A stretch of DNA of 64,000 nt from NCBI GenBank assembly GCA_020436835.1, contig JAGQWZ010000184.1:1-64000 (forward strand), written 5' to 3'. The translations under genes and the position numbers were made by a program. Source of the stretch: Saprospiraceae bacterium. GTDB taxonomy: Bacteria; Bacteroidota; Bacteroidia; Chitinophagales; Saprospiraceae. Positions 8,529-17,208 of the stretch are shown here, one piece after another. A model generated the notes under the pieces. That model was not told the DNA's origin. It made no database searches and was given only the letters and a program-made list of their open reading frames with translations. Numbering within the stretch: the first letter of the stretch is position 1; the number at the start of each line of letters is the position of its first letter.

Positions 8529-9818
8529 TTAACCTGAATTTTTAGTTTCCCAGATATCTTTATAAATCCATTCCAGGAAAAAACAGATTGCTATCACTGA
8601 CCACGCGATAATAATACCCACCGGATTCGAGCCAAATTGTTGTATAGTTAAAACGATCGTGGCAGAAGCCGAAAGAATAGTACCGGTCAGGGATGAGACC
8701 GGATTCGTATTCGTCTCTTTGGCCAGCTTAAAAGCTACATAATTGACCATGCTGAAAATCAGGAGAAATCCGACGCTTCCTGCAGTAGAAATACTTTCCA
8801 ACTTAAGCATGTTAACCAGCATTAGAGTCAGGACCGCAGAAATAATCAAGCCGATAGGTTGATTCCAAAGTTTGCCTGATAACTCATGTGGTAATTCATC
8901 ACTTTCAGCAATGACGTAACTAACCCGGCTTCCTCCATAGAGGGTCGCGTTTATAGCGGAGAAAGTCGAAATCAATGCAGCTATGGTAATTATGCTAAAT
9001 CCCCATTGACCAAGCTGAGGTTTTGCTGCTTCTGCCAAAACATAATCCTGAGCAGAAGAAATTTTTGAAAACGTCAGAGCACTTACAGTGACGCCCGCAA
9101 TCAAAATGTAGAGGATCATCACAAAAATGACAGAATAAAAATAGGCGCGGCTTATATTTCTTTTGGGATTTTCCAGATCAGGAATAGCATTGGCTATCAA
9201 TTCAAAACCTTCATAGGCGACAAAAATCACCATACCGCCGGTTAGCAAATTAATTGGATCTTTCCAGTTTTTAAATTCCAACTGATCCAAATGATTCTCA
9301 CCAAAGAGCCCGTAAATTCCAATGACGACAAACCCTGTAAGAATTAATAATTTTACAATAACTGCATAGGATTCTATCTTACTGACTACGTCCAAACTAT
9401 AATAATTAATCGCGGTGGCCAATAAGACGATTCCGGAGGCATACAGGTGAAAGTCTTTTGATTTATCGCCCGTGATCGAGTACAGATTAGGTGCATAGGA
9501 TCCGAATGCGGAGGCATACAAAGCCAGCATAATAATATAGCTGATCCACAGCAAATTATTTATACCCCCGCTAAAAACTGTTTTTCCAAATCCCTGATTA
9601 ATAAATCTGACAGTGCCTCCTCTGTCCGGATACATTGCAGATAATCTGGCATAACTACCGGCGGTAAAAATTGCTATAATGCCGGCTAAAAAAAAGGCAA
9701 CAGGGGTGCCTCCTTTCGCTAGCGATACCGCCAGTCCCAGAACTGCAAAAATGCCGCCACCGACCATGCCGCCAATGCCAATAGAAATGGCATTCCTCAA
9801 TCCGATTTTTTCCTTCAT
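8529..9818 (-). CDS. APC-superfamily amino acid permease
   Basis: This 429-residue integral membrane protein has about twelve hydrophobic segments. The first begins with the APC-family motif GIGGMVGGGIFAVLG (residues 13-27). An FVAYEGFELIANAIPDLENP stretch between residues about 200 and 220 matches the region after the sixth helix in this family. It should import or exchange an amino acid or polyamine across the inner membrane by proton coupling; the substrate cannot be assigned. The start is ATG. The upstream gene on the same strand is an aldo/keto reductase 66 bp away, which may share transcription. Confidence 0.9.
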   Translation of the reverse strand: MKEKIGLRNAISIGIGGMVGGGIFAVLGLAVSLAKGGTPVAFFLAGIIAIFTAGSYARLSAMYPDRGGTVRFINQGFGKTVFSGGINNLLWISYIIMLALYASAFGSYAPNLYSITGDKSKDFHLYASGIVLLATAINYYSLDVVSKIESYAVIVKLLILTGFVVIGIYGLFGENHLDQLEFKNWKDPINLLTGGMVIFVAYEGFELIANAIPDLENPKRNISRAYFYSVIFVMILYILIAGVTVSALTFSKISSAQDYVLAEAAKPQLGQWGFSIITIAALISTFSAINATLYGGSRVSYVIAESDELPHELSGKLWNQPIGLIISAVLTLMLVNMLKLESISTAGSVGFLLIFSMVNYVAFKLAKETNTNPVSSLTGTILSASATIVLTIQQFGSNPVGIIIAWSVIAICFFLEWIYKDIWETKNSG

Positions 9819-9884
9819 TATTTCGAGGGATTAAAGTGAGGGATTAAGCGGCACAAAATCCGGGTTTGATCTAATTTGAACAGT

Positions 9885-10883
9885 CTAAACTTTGTAAAAT
9901 TCAACCAGCTTACCATCGTAACCTGCCTGATCCACTCTTTCGATCAAGGCCAGACGGTCATCCTCACTCATATGTTTAAAAGACTTTGCCAGCGCTATTT
10001 TTTCCCGCATCATATCGGCATGATCAGGACCTGTGATGAGTACACTGACCGGCAGCGACCAGACGAAATGGATTGCTTGTTCCAGGCTGACGATATCCGG
10101 CACCATTTTAGGATTGTCGCCTCCATGGAAGTGCCTGGTACCTCCAAAAAACCCGCCATTGGAAAGTGTTTTCATGGCCAGGATGCCCATGTCCCGTTCT
10201 ACAAGAATTGGTAATACATTATTTATAAAACTTTTATAGGTAGGGTCGAAGCAATTAATTGGCATTTGACAGGTTTCGAGAACCGTGGTTCGCTCCAGCA
10301 TATGCTGATGTGCCCGGAAGTTGGCATGACCGGTAAAACCTATGAAACGGGCTTTGCCACTTTCTTTGGCTTTAATAGCTACGTCGAGTACGCCTTCGGC
10401 AATACGGCTGTCAACATCTTCCGGGCTGGTCAATGAGTGAATTTGCCAGAGATCGACGTATTCGGTTCTCATTCTGCGTAACGAATCTTCCAGATGTTGC
10501 TGAGCCAGAGCGCCTGTTTTACCGGTAGATTTTGTCATGATAAAAGCTACATCCCGATACTCCGGAACCAGGAAACGGCCGTATTTTTCTTCCGCACCAC
10601 CGGAATTATAGGATTCCGCATTGTCAAAGAAACGTACCCCTCCTTCCAATGCAGCTTCCAAAATATCCTGGGCAGTTTTATCATCTGATTTGCCAATATG
10701 TGCCCCTCCCACTCCCAGCATGGTGACTTCCTCTCCGGTCTTTCCCAGTTTGCGCAGGGGCAACAACTCACCTAAGCGGTCACGCTTGTTACCGGGCATG
10801 CTTTGCAATTCAGCATTACTAACCATGATCCCAGTGGTCACGGCCGCGAGTTTTTTGAGGAAAGATCTTCTATCGCTATGCAT
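9885..10883 (-). CDS. Tat-exported aldo/keto reductase
   Basis: This 332-residue protein starts with a twin-arginine signal (RRSFLKK at residues 5-11, then a hydrophobic stretch), so it should be folded with its cofactor and exported. The mature part is an aldo/keto reductase TIM barrel. It has Asp and Tyr in FFDNAESYNSG, Lys in MTKSTGK and His in QIHSL, which form the usual catalytic tetrad. These enzymes reduce carbonyls with NAD(P)H. A divergently oriented operon starting with larE begins 180 bp away and ends with another Tat aldo/keto reductase, so the two may have related roles. Confidence 0.9.
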   Translation of the reverse strand: MHSDRRSFLKKLAAVTTGIMVSNAELQSMPGNKRDRLGELLPLRKLGKTGEEVTMLGVGGAHIGKSDDKTAQDILEAALEGGVRFFDNAESYNSGGAEEKYGRFLVPEYRDVAFIMTKSTGKTGALAQQHLEDSLRRMRTEYVDLWQIHSLTSPEDVDSRIAEGVLDVAIKAKESGKARFIGFTGHANFRAHQHMLERTTVLETCQMPINCFDPTYKSFINNVLPILVERDMGILAMKTLSNGGFFGGTRHFHGGDNPKMVPDIVSLEQAIHFVWSLPVSVLITGPDHADMMREKIALAKSFKHMSEDDRLALIERVDQAGYDGKLVEFYKV

Positions 10884-11064
10884 AGACTAAGTTTAAGTTT
10901 AATAATGGATTTCCAACTAATGCGATCTGGTCGATGCACTCTAAAATACGGTAATTTCCCGCCTTCGTCGTCTTTCAATCCTTGAAAGTTTATCAAAGTC
11001 CAACCGCTTTTGATAACTATCTGCCCGCCATGAATGTTGGAAATGAGGATATTGAATTGAAAAA

Positions 11065-11910
11065 ATGATAAATTCACACGATCATCAAGCCTATGAGGAG
11101 AAAGCTGAAATGGAAGAGAAAATAGAGAAACTAAAACTTTGGTTCGAGCAATGTGAAGGGACGATCACTGCATTTTCAGGAGGCATCGATTCTGCACTGG
11201 TGCTATACACATCCCATCTTTTTCTGGGTCACCGAGCCATCGGTTGTATTTCTATCTCACCCAGCCTCAAAAGAAAAGATTACTCCGAAGCGATCGATTT
11301 TTGTGACCGTTACGGGATCCATTTAGAGATCATTCAGACCAAAGAAATCGAAGACGAAAACTACCTGTCGAATCCGGCAAACCGCTGTTATTTCTGTAAA
11401 ACGCACCTCTATACGGATTTACGAGTGGTCCAAAAGAAGTATCCCGGGTATCTTGTTCTGAACGGCACCAATAAGGATGACTTTCAGGATTATCGCCCAG
11501 GCTTGCAGGCGGCCAGGGAACATGAAATTCGTTCTCCCCTGGCCGATTCTGGTCTGAACAAGGAAGATGTACGGGCTCTCGGTAAATATTTCGGACTACC
11601 GAACTGGAATAAGCCCGCCAGCCCATGTTTAAGTTCCCGGGTACCTTATGGTGATTTCATTACTCCGGAAAAGTTAAAGCAGGTGGAAGATGCGGAGTCA
11701 ATTTTAAACAAATTAGGATTTAAAGATGTGAGGGTCCGTCACTATGGCAAGGAGGCCAAGATCGAAGTACCTGCGGATGAATTACAGCGTCTTTCGAATT
11801 ACAAGGAGCATATTCGAAAATCATTCGCTAACCTTGGTTTTGAAAGATGCAGGATCGATGAAGAAGGCCTGGTATCAGGCAAGCTAAATCGTGCCCTAAA
11901 AAACATGTAG
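11065..11910 (+). CDS. larE: LarE: ATP-dependent sulfur transferase for nickel-pincer cofactor
   Basis: LarE adds sulfur to pyridinium-3,5-biscarboxylic acid mononucleotide during synthesis of the nickel-pincer nucleotide cofactor. The 281-residue protein has the PP-loop ATP pyrophosphatase motif SGGIDS at residues 38-43. It holds three cysteines at the sites expected of the iron-sulfur type: Cys108 and Cys111 in NRCYFCK, and Cys188 in ASPCLSSR. The single-cysteine LarE of Lactobacillus plantarum gives up its own sulfur, whereas three-cysteine enzymes hold a [4Fe-4S] cluster. An internal ATG at 11110, preceded by GAGGAGAAAG, is an alternative start. It is the first gene of a tight operon with larB and larC. 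Confidence 0.92.
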   Translation: MINSHDHQAYEEKAEMEEKIEKLKLWFEQCEGTITAFSGGIDSALVLYTSHLFLGHRAIGCISISPSLKRKDYSEAIDFCDRYGIHLEIIQTKEIEDENYLSNPANRCYFCKTHLYTDLRVVQKKYPGYLVLNGTNKDDFQDYRPGLQAAREHEIRSPLADSGLNKEDVRALGKYFGLPNWNKPASPCLSSRVPYGDFITPEKLKQVEDAESILNKLGFKDVRVRHYGKEAKIEVPADELQRLSNYKEHIRKSFANLGFERCRIDEEGLVSGKLNRALKNM

Positions 11911-11918
11911 TAAAGTCA

Positions 11919-12587
11919 ATGAGTAATTTCAATGTTGATGCTGATCGTCTGGGTCGGTTGGGATTTCCGGAAATCATTTATGGTGCCTCCAAAAGCATTG
12001 AAGTACTCCTCCATATCATAGAGCACCACAAAAAGATCGGACAACCGGCTTTTGTTACGAAATTACAGACACACAAAATTGAGATCTTGCAAGAACGGTA
12101 TCCGGATGCTTTTGCTGATTTGCTATCGGGCGTCTTCTCAATCAACCGGCAGACAGATAATCTCAGGCAGGGAGAAATTGCGATCGTTTCGGCCGGCTCC
12201 TCTGATCAATTTGTAGTCAATGAAGCTCTTTATACTCTGGAATATCTTGGTCATAAGGCTACCTGCATCCAGGACATCGGTGTTGCCGGACTTCACCGTC
12301 TGCTAAACCAATTGGAAAATCTTAAGCAGTTTAAGGTCATCATAGTCGTAGCAGGATTCGAAGGTGCTCTGCCCACGGTCATGGGTGGCCTGCTGCCCCA
12401 GCCTATTATTGCCGTACCGGCCAGCGTCGGATATGGGGTAGCCAGCGGTGGCGAGACGGCTCTACGCACGATGCTTTCCAGCTGCGCCAACGGCATTACC
12501 GTAGTGAATATCGACAATGGTTATGGAGCGGCTCTGGCTTCCGTAAGAATCCTCAATACGATAAACAATAGCAACGGAAAAAAATGA
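11919..12587 (+). CDS. larB: LarB: nickel-pincer cofactor biosynthesis carboxylase/hydrolase
   Basis: LarB acts first in cofactor synthesis: it carboxylates the pyridinium ring of nicotinic acid adenine dinucleotide and hydrolyses the phosphoanhydride. The 222-residue protein has the short N-terminal LarB motif RLGFPEIIYG and a C-terminal AIR-carboxylase-like domain. The latter has AIVSAGSSDQ, the glycine-rich VAGFEGALPTVMGG and AVPASVGYGVASGGETAL. Cys189 in SSCANG fits the catalytic cysteine of the family. It begins 8 bp after larE, and its stop overlaps the larC start by 4 bp (ATGA), which suggests translational coupling. Confidence 0.93.
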   Translation: MSNFNVDADRLGRLGFPEIIYGASKSIEVLLHIIEHHKKIGQPAFVTKLQTHKIEILQERYPDAFADLLSGVFSINRQTDNLRQGEIAIVSAGSSDQFVVNEALYTLEYLGHKATCIQDIGVAGLHRLLNQLENLKQFKVIIVVAGFEGALPTVMGGLLPQPIIAVPASVGYGVASGGETALRTMLSSCANGITVVNIDNGYGAALASVRILNTINNSNGKK

Positions 12588-13444
12588 ATACGATTTATAT
12601 AGAAGCTTTCTCCGGATTATCCGGAGACATGTTACTCAGCGCTCTCACCAGTCTTGCCGATTATTACGATGAGATCGTTAAGTTGCCCGGACGATTGCAT
12701 CTTCAGGATGGAAAAGTAGAGATTGATACCTTGAATAAAAATGGTATCGTTTGCCGGCATGTTAGGATTGTTGACCTCAACACAGCTGCCTCGTCTTCAA
12801 CCAGCGAGGGAATGGCTAAGGACCATCATTCACACGACCAGCACCATCATGATCATCATCACCATCATCATGGGGCATCACATGATCACGGACACCATCA
12901 CGGAGGTGGACACCGTCATCTGAAGGACATTTTAAAAATCATCGACCAGGGGCACATTAGCGCGAATGCCAAAGAAATTGCCAAAGCGATTTTTATGATC
13001 ATTGGCCAATCTGAATCAAAAATCCACAATATGGATCTGGAAAAGATTCATTTCCATGAAGTTAGTGGTGTGGATTCAATTTTGGATATTGTCGGGTGTG
13101 CGGTATTGATCGATCATTTGAAAATCGATAAGACTTATTGTACCCCGGTTTGTACCGGCTATGGTTCTGTCAATACCCAACATGGACTATTACCGGTGCC
13201 CGCCCCCGCTACGGCCGACATACTTATGGGCATACCAACCTATCCTGGAGATGAGAAAGGAGAAAGAGTAACCCCAACCGGAGCAGCTATTCTCAAGTAT
13301 CTCCAACCTGAATTTACTCTTCCGGAGATTGTAACGGAAAAGATTGCCTACGGTCCGGGAAAGAAGGATTTTGTTGGCGCCAATGTGGTACGCATTTCCA
13401 TAATAAAGGAAAGAAAAAAAAAAGCTCAGCCACTGACACTTTAG
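12584..13444 (+). CDS. larC: LarC N-terminal part (LarC1): nickel insertase
   Basis: LarC inserts nickel into the sulfur-loaded pincer nucleotide in a CTP-dependent reaction. This 286-residue frame holds the N-terminal part: FSGLSGDMLLSAL at residues 9-21, then a histidine-rich stretch (residues 80-112) that likely binds nickel, then the conserved HFHEVSGVDSILDIVG and PVPAPATADIL regions. The frame ends at TAG 13442-13444, just after a run of ten A (13414-13423). That run contains the in-frame slippery heptamer A AAA AAA at 13417-13423. The remainder of LarC lies in the -1 frame (next entry), so the product is either LarC1 alone or, after frameshifting, full LarC. Confidence 0.9.
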   Translation: MNTIYIEAFSGLSGDMLLSALTSLADYYDEIVKLPGRLHLQDGKVEIDTLNKNGIVCRHVRIVDLNTAASSSTSEGMAKDHHSHDQHHHDHHHHHHGASHDHGHHHGGGHRHLKDILKIIDQGHISANAKEIAKAIFMIIGQSESKIHNMDLEKIHFHEVSGVDSILDIVGCAVLIDHLKIDKTYCTPVCTGYGSVNTQHGLLPVPAPATADILMGIPTYPGDEKGERVTPTGAAILKYLQPEFTLPEIVTEKIAYGPGKKDFVGANVVRISIIKERKKKAQPLTL

Positions 13445-13446
13445 TG
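13412..13446 (+). promoter_or_regulatory. Probable -1 ribosomal frameshift site in larC
   Basis: The ten-A run gives A AAA AAA in the larC1 reading frame at 13417-13423. A -1 slip reads on without a stop through SSATDTL into the VIVETNLDD of LarC2. An AAGGA sequence at 13406-13410, seven bases before the heptamer, could act as a stimulating internal ribosome-binding sequence. No strong downstream hairpin was seen. The zero-frame stop TAG also overlaps a GTG (TAGTG), so re-initiation is a second route. Confidence 0.7.
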
Positions 13447-13890
13447 ATCGTCGAAACAAATCTGGATGACACAAGTTCCGAATTGATCGGTACTGACTTT
13501 CAGGAAGGGCTACTCCAGGCAGGGGCAATTGACTTTTATTTTAGTGCCATTCAGATGAAAAAAGGACGGCCGGGATTAAAATTATCCGTTCTGATTGCCA
13601 GAGAGGGACTTGATACCCTGGGGCGGTATATCCTGGAGAACAGCTCGACGATTGGCCTACGTTACTATCCGGTGGATAGGGTGATCCTGGAAAGGAAAAG
13701 CTTTAAGGTACATACCCCTTATGGCCCGGTCAAGGTCAAACAGGTAACCACTCCGGAGGGAAATCTGCGGCGTAAGATAGAGTATGAATCATTGCAAAAT
13801 TTGAAAGAGAAACATAACATTAGTATCTTAAGACTGCAGGAAGAACTATATCCGATAATATCAAAACATCAGAATGATGAAGAAGAATGA
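13444..13890 (+). CDS. larC: LarC C-terminal part (LarC2)
   Basis: This 148-codon frame encodes the C-terminal domain of LarC. It starts with the family sequence VETNLDDTSSELIG and continues with QAGAIDFYFSAIQMKKGRPG. The ORF begins at a GTG that overlaps the LarC1 stop by one base. If made by -1 frameshifting from larC1, the joined protein would be about 425 residues, the normal LarC size. In L. plantarum LarC the larC1 and larC2 frames are known to be joined by a frameshift. A homopolymer sequencing error or re-initiation at GTG remain alternatives. It overlaps the following aldo/keto reductase gene by 17 bp. Confidence 0.9.
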   Translation: MIVETNLDDTSSELIGTDFQEGLLQAGAIDFYFSAIQMKKGRPGLKLSVLIAREGLDTLGRYILENSSTIGLRYYPVDRVILERKSFKVHTPYGPVKVKQVTTPEGNLRRKIEYESLQNLKEKHNISILRLQEELYPIISKHQNDEEE

Positions 13891-15073
13891 AAAACCTCTC
13901 GGCCGACGCAGTTTTATTTCACTAGCCTCCGCGGCATCGGTTGGTATCAGTGGATTACCACTCAATGAATTAACGGCAAGATCAGAATCGCGGCCAATTA
14001 AACCTCCTCCTGCCGTAGCGCTTGAATGGAGAAATAAGGTTGATACGATGTCCTATCGACAATTGGGAAGGACCGGAATGATGATCTCAGAAGTGGTGAA
14101 TGGCGGGGATCCTGTACGCAGCGAGACTTACCGGCAAGTGGAAATTGCGATCGAGCGCGGAGTGAATTACCTTGACATGGCGCCTGCATATGGAAACGGT
14201 GATTGTGAAACGGCCTACAGTAAGATTATCGACTCTTCTTCCAAACGGATGAAAGTATTCATGACTACCAAAGTGAGTGGATACCAGGGGGTGCGGGATG
14301 GAATGTATCAGGATATTTTTAAGGGACTGCCTTCTGAGAAACAAAAAAAGATCATGCAACGTGCCGAAGAAATTCGCCGGGAGCGTTATGTGGATAAACC
14401 GGGATATTTTCTGGTGTATTGGCCTAATCAGGAAACCTCCATGGACAAATGCTTTATTTCCAATGCAATGGTTGAAGACTACGGACATCTGGTGGATGGA
14501 AGTAAGGAGCACAAGGAAAAAATAAAATCCAGCATCGAGGGCAGTTTGAAGAGAGCAAAAACGGATCACTTCGACATTTTAATGTGCCCGCATGGAGGAA
14601 ATAGCCGCGAAGAAGTGATGATCCCGGAGACCTACGAAACATTTCAGGAGTTAAAGAAGGAAGGAAAGGTCCGTTTTCTTGGAGTGTCTACTCACAATGA
14701 CCCGGCGGGTGTCCTGAACGCGGCAGTGGAAAGCGGTCATTACGATGCTGTAATGTGTGCCTACAATGTAATCAACGGTGGATATATGGAAGCTGCCATA
14801 AAAAACGCTTATGAGAATGGAGTGGGAGTAATAGGGATGAAAGTCGCCATGGCGGTGGCAACACATCACAAACCATTACAGCCCATCCCGCAATGGAGGG
14901 TTGACAAAGTAAAGCATATCGTACCAGGTGACCTGAAACCACCACTCAAAGCGTACTTGTGGGCGCTTCAAAACCCTTACCTGACCGCAGTGATTTCTAA
15001 CCTTTGGGACGAGCAATATATTAACGAGAACCTTTCCGTAGTAGGTAGGAAAGTTAAGTTGAATTACGGGTAG
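13874..15073 (+). CDS. Tat-exported aldo/keto reductase at the end of the lar operon
   Basis: This 399-residue protein has a twin-arginine signal (GRRSFIS near residues 10-16) and an aldo/keto reductase barrel. The tetrad is visible as Asp and Tyr in YLDMAPAYGNG, Lys in TTKVSG and His in MCPHGG. Compared with the smaller reductase at 9885-10883 it has an insertion of roughly 60 residues after the lysine motif, rich in charged residues. Its start lies inside the end of larC2 (17-bp overlap), so it is part of the same transcript. It may therefore work with whatever nickel-pincer enzyme the operon serves. That link is inference from position alone. Confidence 0.9.
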   Translation: MMKKNEKPLGRRSFISLASAASVGISGLPLNELTARSESRPIKPPPAVALEWRNKVDTMSYRQLGRTGMMISEVVNGGDPVRSETYRQVEIAIERGVNYLDMAPAYGNGDCETAYSKIIDSSSKRMKVFMTTKVSGYQGVRDGMYQDIFKGLPSEKQKKIMQRAEEIRRERYVDKPGYFLVYWPNQETSMDKCFISNAMVEDYGHLVDGSKEHKEKIKSSIEGSLKRAKTDHFDILMCPHGGNSREEVMIPETYETFQELKKEGKVRFLGVSTHNDPAGVLNAAVESGHYDAVMCAYNVINGGYMEAAIKNAYENGVGVIGMKVAMAVATHHKPLQPIPQWRVDKVKHIVPGDLKPPLKAYLWALQNPYLTAVISNLWDEQYINENLSVVGRKVKLNYG

Positions 15074-15150
15074 AAATTATCTAGCCAATTGATTACCTAC
15101 CACCTAAGAATGAAATTAAGTTGCTGAGGCTGATAAGGTCGTCTTCATTG

Positions 15151-17112
15151 TCAGGCTGCTAACTGAAAGTTGTGAATGACAAAATCCGCCACAGAACCGT
15201 TCTTACCATCCAATTGGTATTCTGCTTTCAGGCGCTCTGAGAGGGCGCGTATCAGACGATGTCCAAAACTGGTGGGATTGATATCTTCTTTACGATAGCC
15301 CACTCCATCATCCACGACCTGCAGATGAAGCGTTTTTTCCGGCGTACGATGAAGGGAAACGGCAATTTCGCCCGCCCGGCCATCCGGAAAAGCATATTTG
15401 AGAGAATTACTGACTAGTTCATTGACAATTAGTCCTATCGGCACGATCGAGTCCACGTCCAAAATCAGGTCATCCACATCTAATTTCAACCTTACTTTTT
15501 CCTGATTGACTTTATAAGAAGACATTAGTTCAGATGTAAGTTGATCAAGATATCCGAGTACTTTGATACTACTTAGATTGTTTTCATCCTGGTAAAGATT
15601 CTGATGAATCAGAGCCATGGACCGTACCCGGTGCCTGCCCTCATTTAATGCTTGCTGAGCCATCGTATCGGTCAAACTCCTTGATTGCAATTTTAACAAA
15701 CTGGAGATCACCTGCAGGTTATTTTTGACCCGGTGGTGAATCTCCCTTAATAAAAACTCTTTTTCACGTAAAGAGTCAGAGATGATCCCCTGTTGTACTT
15801 CCAATTGAGAATACAATTTTTTGATTCGATTCTTACTCCGGTAAATCCAGATTACCAGAAGGACCAATGCTGTGATACCGAGGAGAGCTACAATTAATAT
15901 TGTACGCGATCGCTGTAGATGCAGTTCCTGTATTTCATTCTGAGCCGCCAGCAGGCTGATCTTTTGCTCCCGCTGGGTTGTCTCATAGTCAGTCAATGCA
16001 TCAATTCTCAAAGCCTGTTCACTAATGGTCGAGTTCAACAGACTATCTTTCAATTCAGCTTGTTTAACATGATATTCATAGGCCTGCCGGTAATCTCCTT
16101 TTTCTCCATAAATTTTAGAAAGGGCAACATATCCTTGTTGCAACTGTTCTACCATATCATTTTCCCGGGCGATCTGGAGTCCCTCCCGGATATTCTTTTC
16201 GGAAGCATTCAGCATCCCCTGCTTTCGCTGCGTTGAGCCTAGCTGAAAGAGCGTATTCGCCAGACCTAACTTCTGCCCTAAACTTCTCCTTATTTCGACG
16301 CTCTGCTGCAAGGATGCGATTGCGGCATCCAATTGACCCATGCGGTCCAGTAGCCTTCCCCGGTTTTCATAACAGAATCCGAGTCCACTGATATCATTCC
16401 GGGCTAAATCGAGCTTTTCCTGTTTATTGTAATATTCGAGTGCCCGGTTGAAAGAATCAATTTCACTGTACACGTTACCCAGGTTATTGTAAATATGGGA
16501 AAGGCCGTTAGAATCCATGTCCTCCAGGTAGATCTCATAGGCAATGTTGTAGGTATCAATAGCCTTATCGTAAAGCTTCAACTGACGATAAAGACCGGCT
16601 TTCGCGTTCATACACATGGCAACATCCCGGATATTTCCCAGGTAATTATAGTGGGCGATTGTAATATTGAACCACTCAATTGCCTCCTCCAGTCGACCCA
16701 TGTCCTTAAGGATTACTGATTTCTGATAACTGGAATACGCCATAAGGGCAGTATCTCTGACAAGCTCCGAATTTGTATAAACCGTGTCAATGAAAGGAAG
16801 GGCCAGATTGAGATCGCCCCTATTTTTGTAGGTGACACCATAATAATATTGAGCCCGCCTGATCCAACGTTCATTCTTCGCTTTCTTCGCTATCTGCATC
16901 ATTTCACCGGTGAGTTCCAGGGCCTGTGCGGGATCACTTCTGGTAAAAGGCCATATGACCTGGCCATAAGCCCATATGCGGGTACTATCGGGCACATCCG
17001 CATATAGCAACCCCTTAATGCTATCCACTGTACTTACCTGGGGATAAAGAGCACCGGGAAACAGGCTTGCCAGCAATAGAAAGATTCCAAAAAAAAGAAA
17101 AGGACTTCTCAT
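15151..17112 (-). CDS. TPR-containing sensor histidine kinase (HisKA_2 family)
   Basis: From the ATG at 17112 the protein has 653 residues; a TTG eight codons earlier is less likely. It starts with a signal peptide (MRSPFLFFGIF). A periplasmic tetratricopeptide-repeat region of about 300 residues follows, then a transmembrane helix (about residues 403-423). The cytoplasmic kinase part has the HisKA_2 box REIHHRVKNNLQVISSLLKL, with the phospho-acceptor His near residue 460. The HATPase motifs are NELVSNSLKYAFPDG and VVDDGVGY. No response regulator gene lies next to it, so it is an orphan kinase and its partner is unknown. Confidence 0.92.
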   Translation of the reverse strand: MRSPFLFFGIFLLLASLFPGALYPQVSTVDSIKGLLYADVPDSTRIWAYGQVIWPFTRSDPAQALELTGEMMQIAKKAKNERWIRRAQYYYGVTYKNRGDLNLALPFIDTVYTNSELVRDTALMAYSSYQKSVILKDMGRLEEAIEWFNITIAHYNYLGNIRDVAMCMNAKAGLYRQLKLYDKAIDTYNIAYEIYLEDMDSNGLSHIYNNLGNVYSEIDSFNRALEYYNKQEKLDLARNDISGLGFCYENRGRLLDRMGQLDAAIASLQQSVEIRRSLGQKLGLANTLFQLGSTQRKQGMLNASEKNIREGLQIARENDMVEQLQQGYVALSKIYGEKGDYRQAYEYHVKQAELKDSLLNSTISEQALRIDALTDYETTQREQKISLLAAQNEIQELHLQRSRTILIVALLGITALVLLVIWIYRSKNRIKKLYSQLEVQQGIISDSLREKEFLLREIHHRVKNNLQVISSLLKLQSRSLTDTMAQQALNEGRHRVRSMALIHQNLYQDENNLSSIKVLGYLDQLTSELMSSYKVNQEKVRLKLDVDDLILDVDSIVPIGLIVNELVSNSLKYAFPDGRAGEIAVSLHRTPEKTLHLQVVDDGVGYRKEDINPTSFGHRLIRALSERLKAEYQLDGKNGSVADFVIHNFQLAA

Positions 17113-17208
17113 CCGAAAGCGGTAGTTAAGGATCAAACAAAATACATAATTGCGGCTTGAAGAACAAGGTCGAGGTGCAGATCATCGCAGTGCCCTGCTT
17201 TCCTACTT

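Noticed and set aside
13444-13890. larC2 as a decayed or broken gene
   Set aside because: Both larC frames are intact, full length and joined by an in-phase slippery heptamer, and the same split is known in another bacterium. A frameshift mechanism or a homopolymer read error explains it better than decay.
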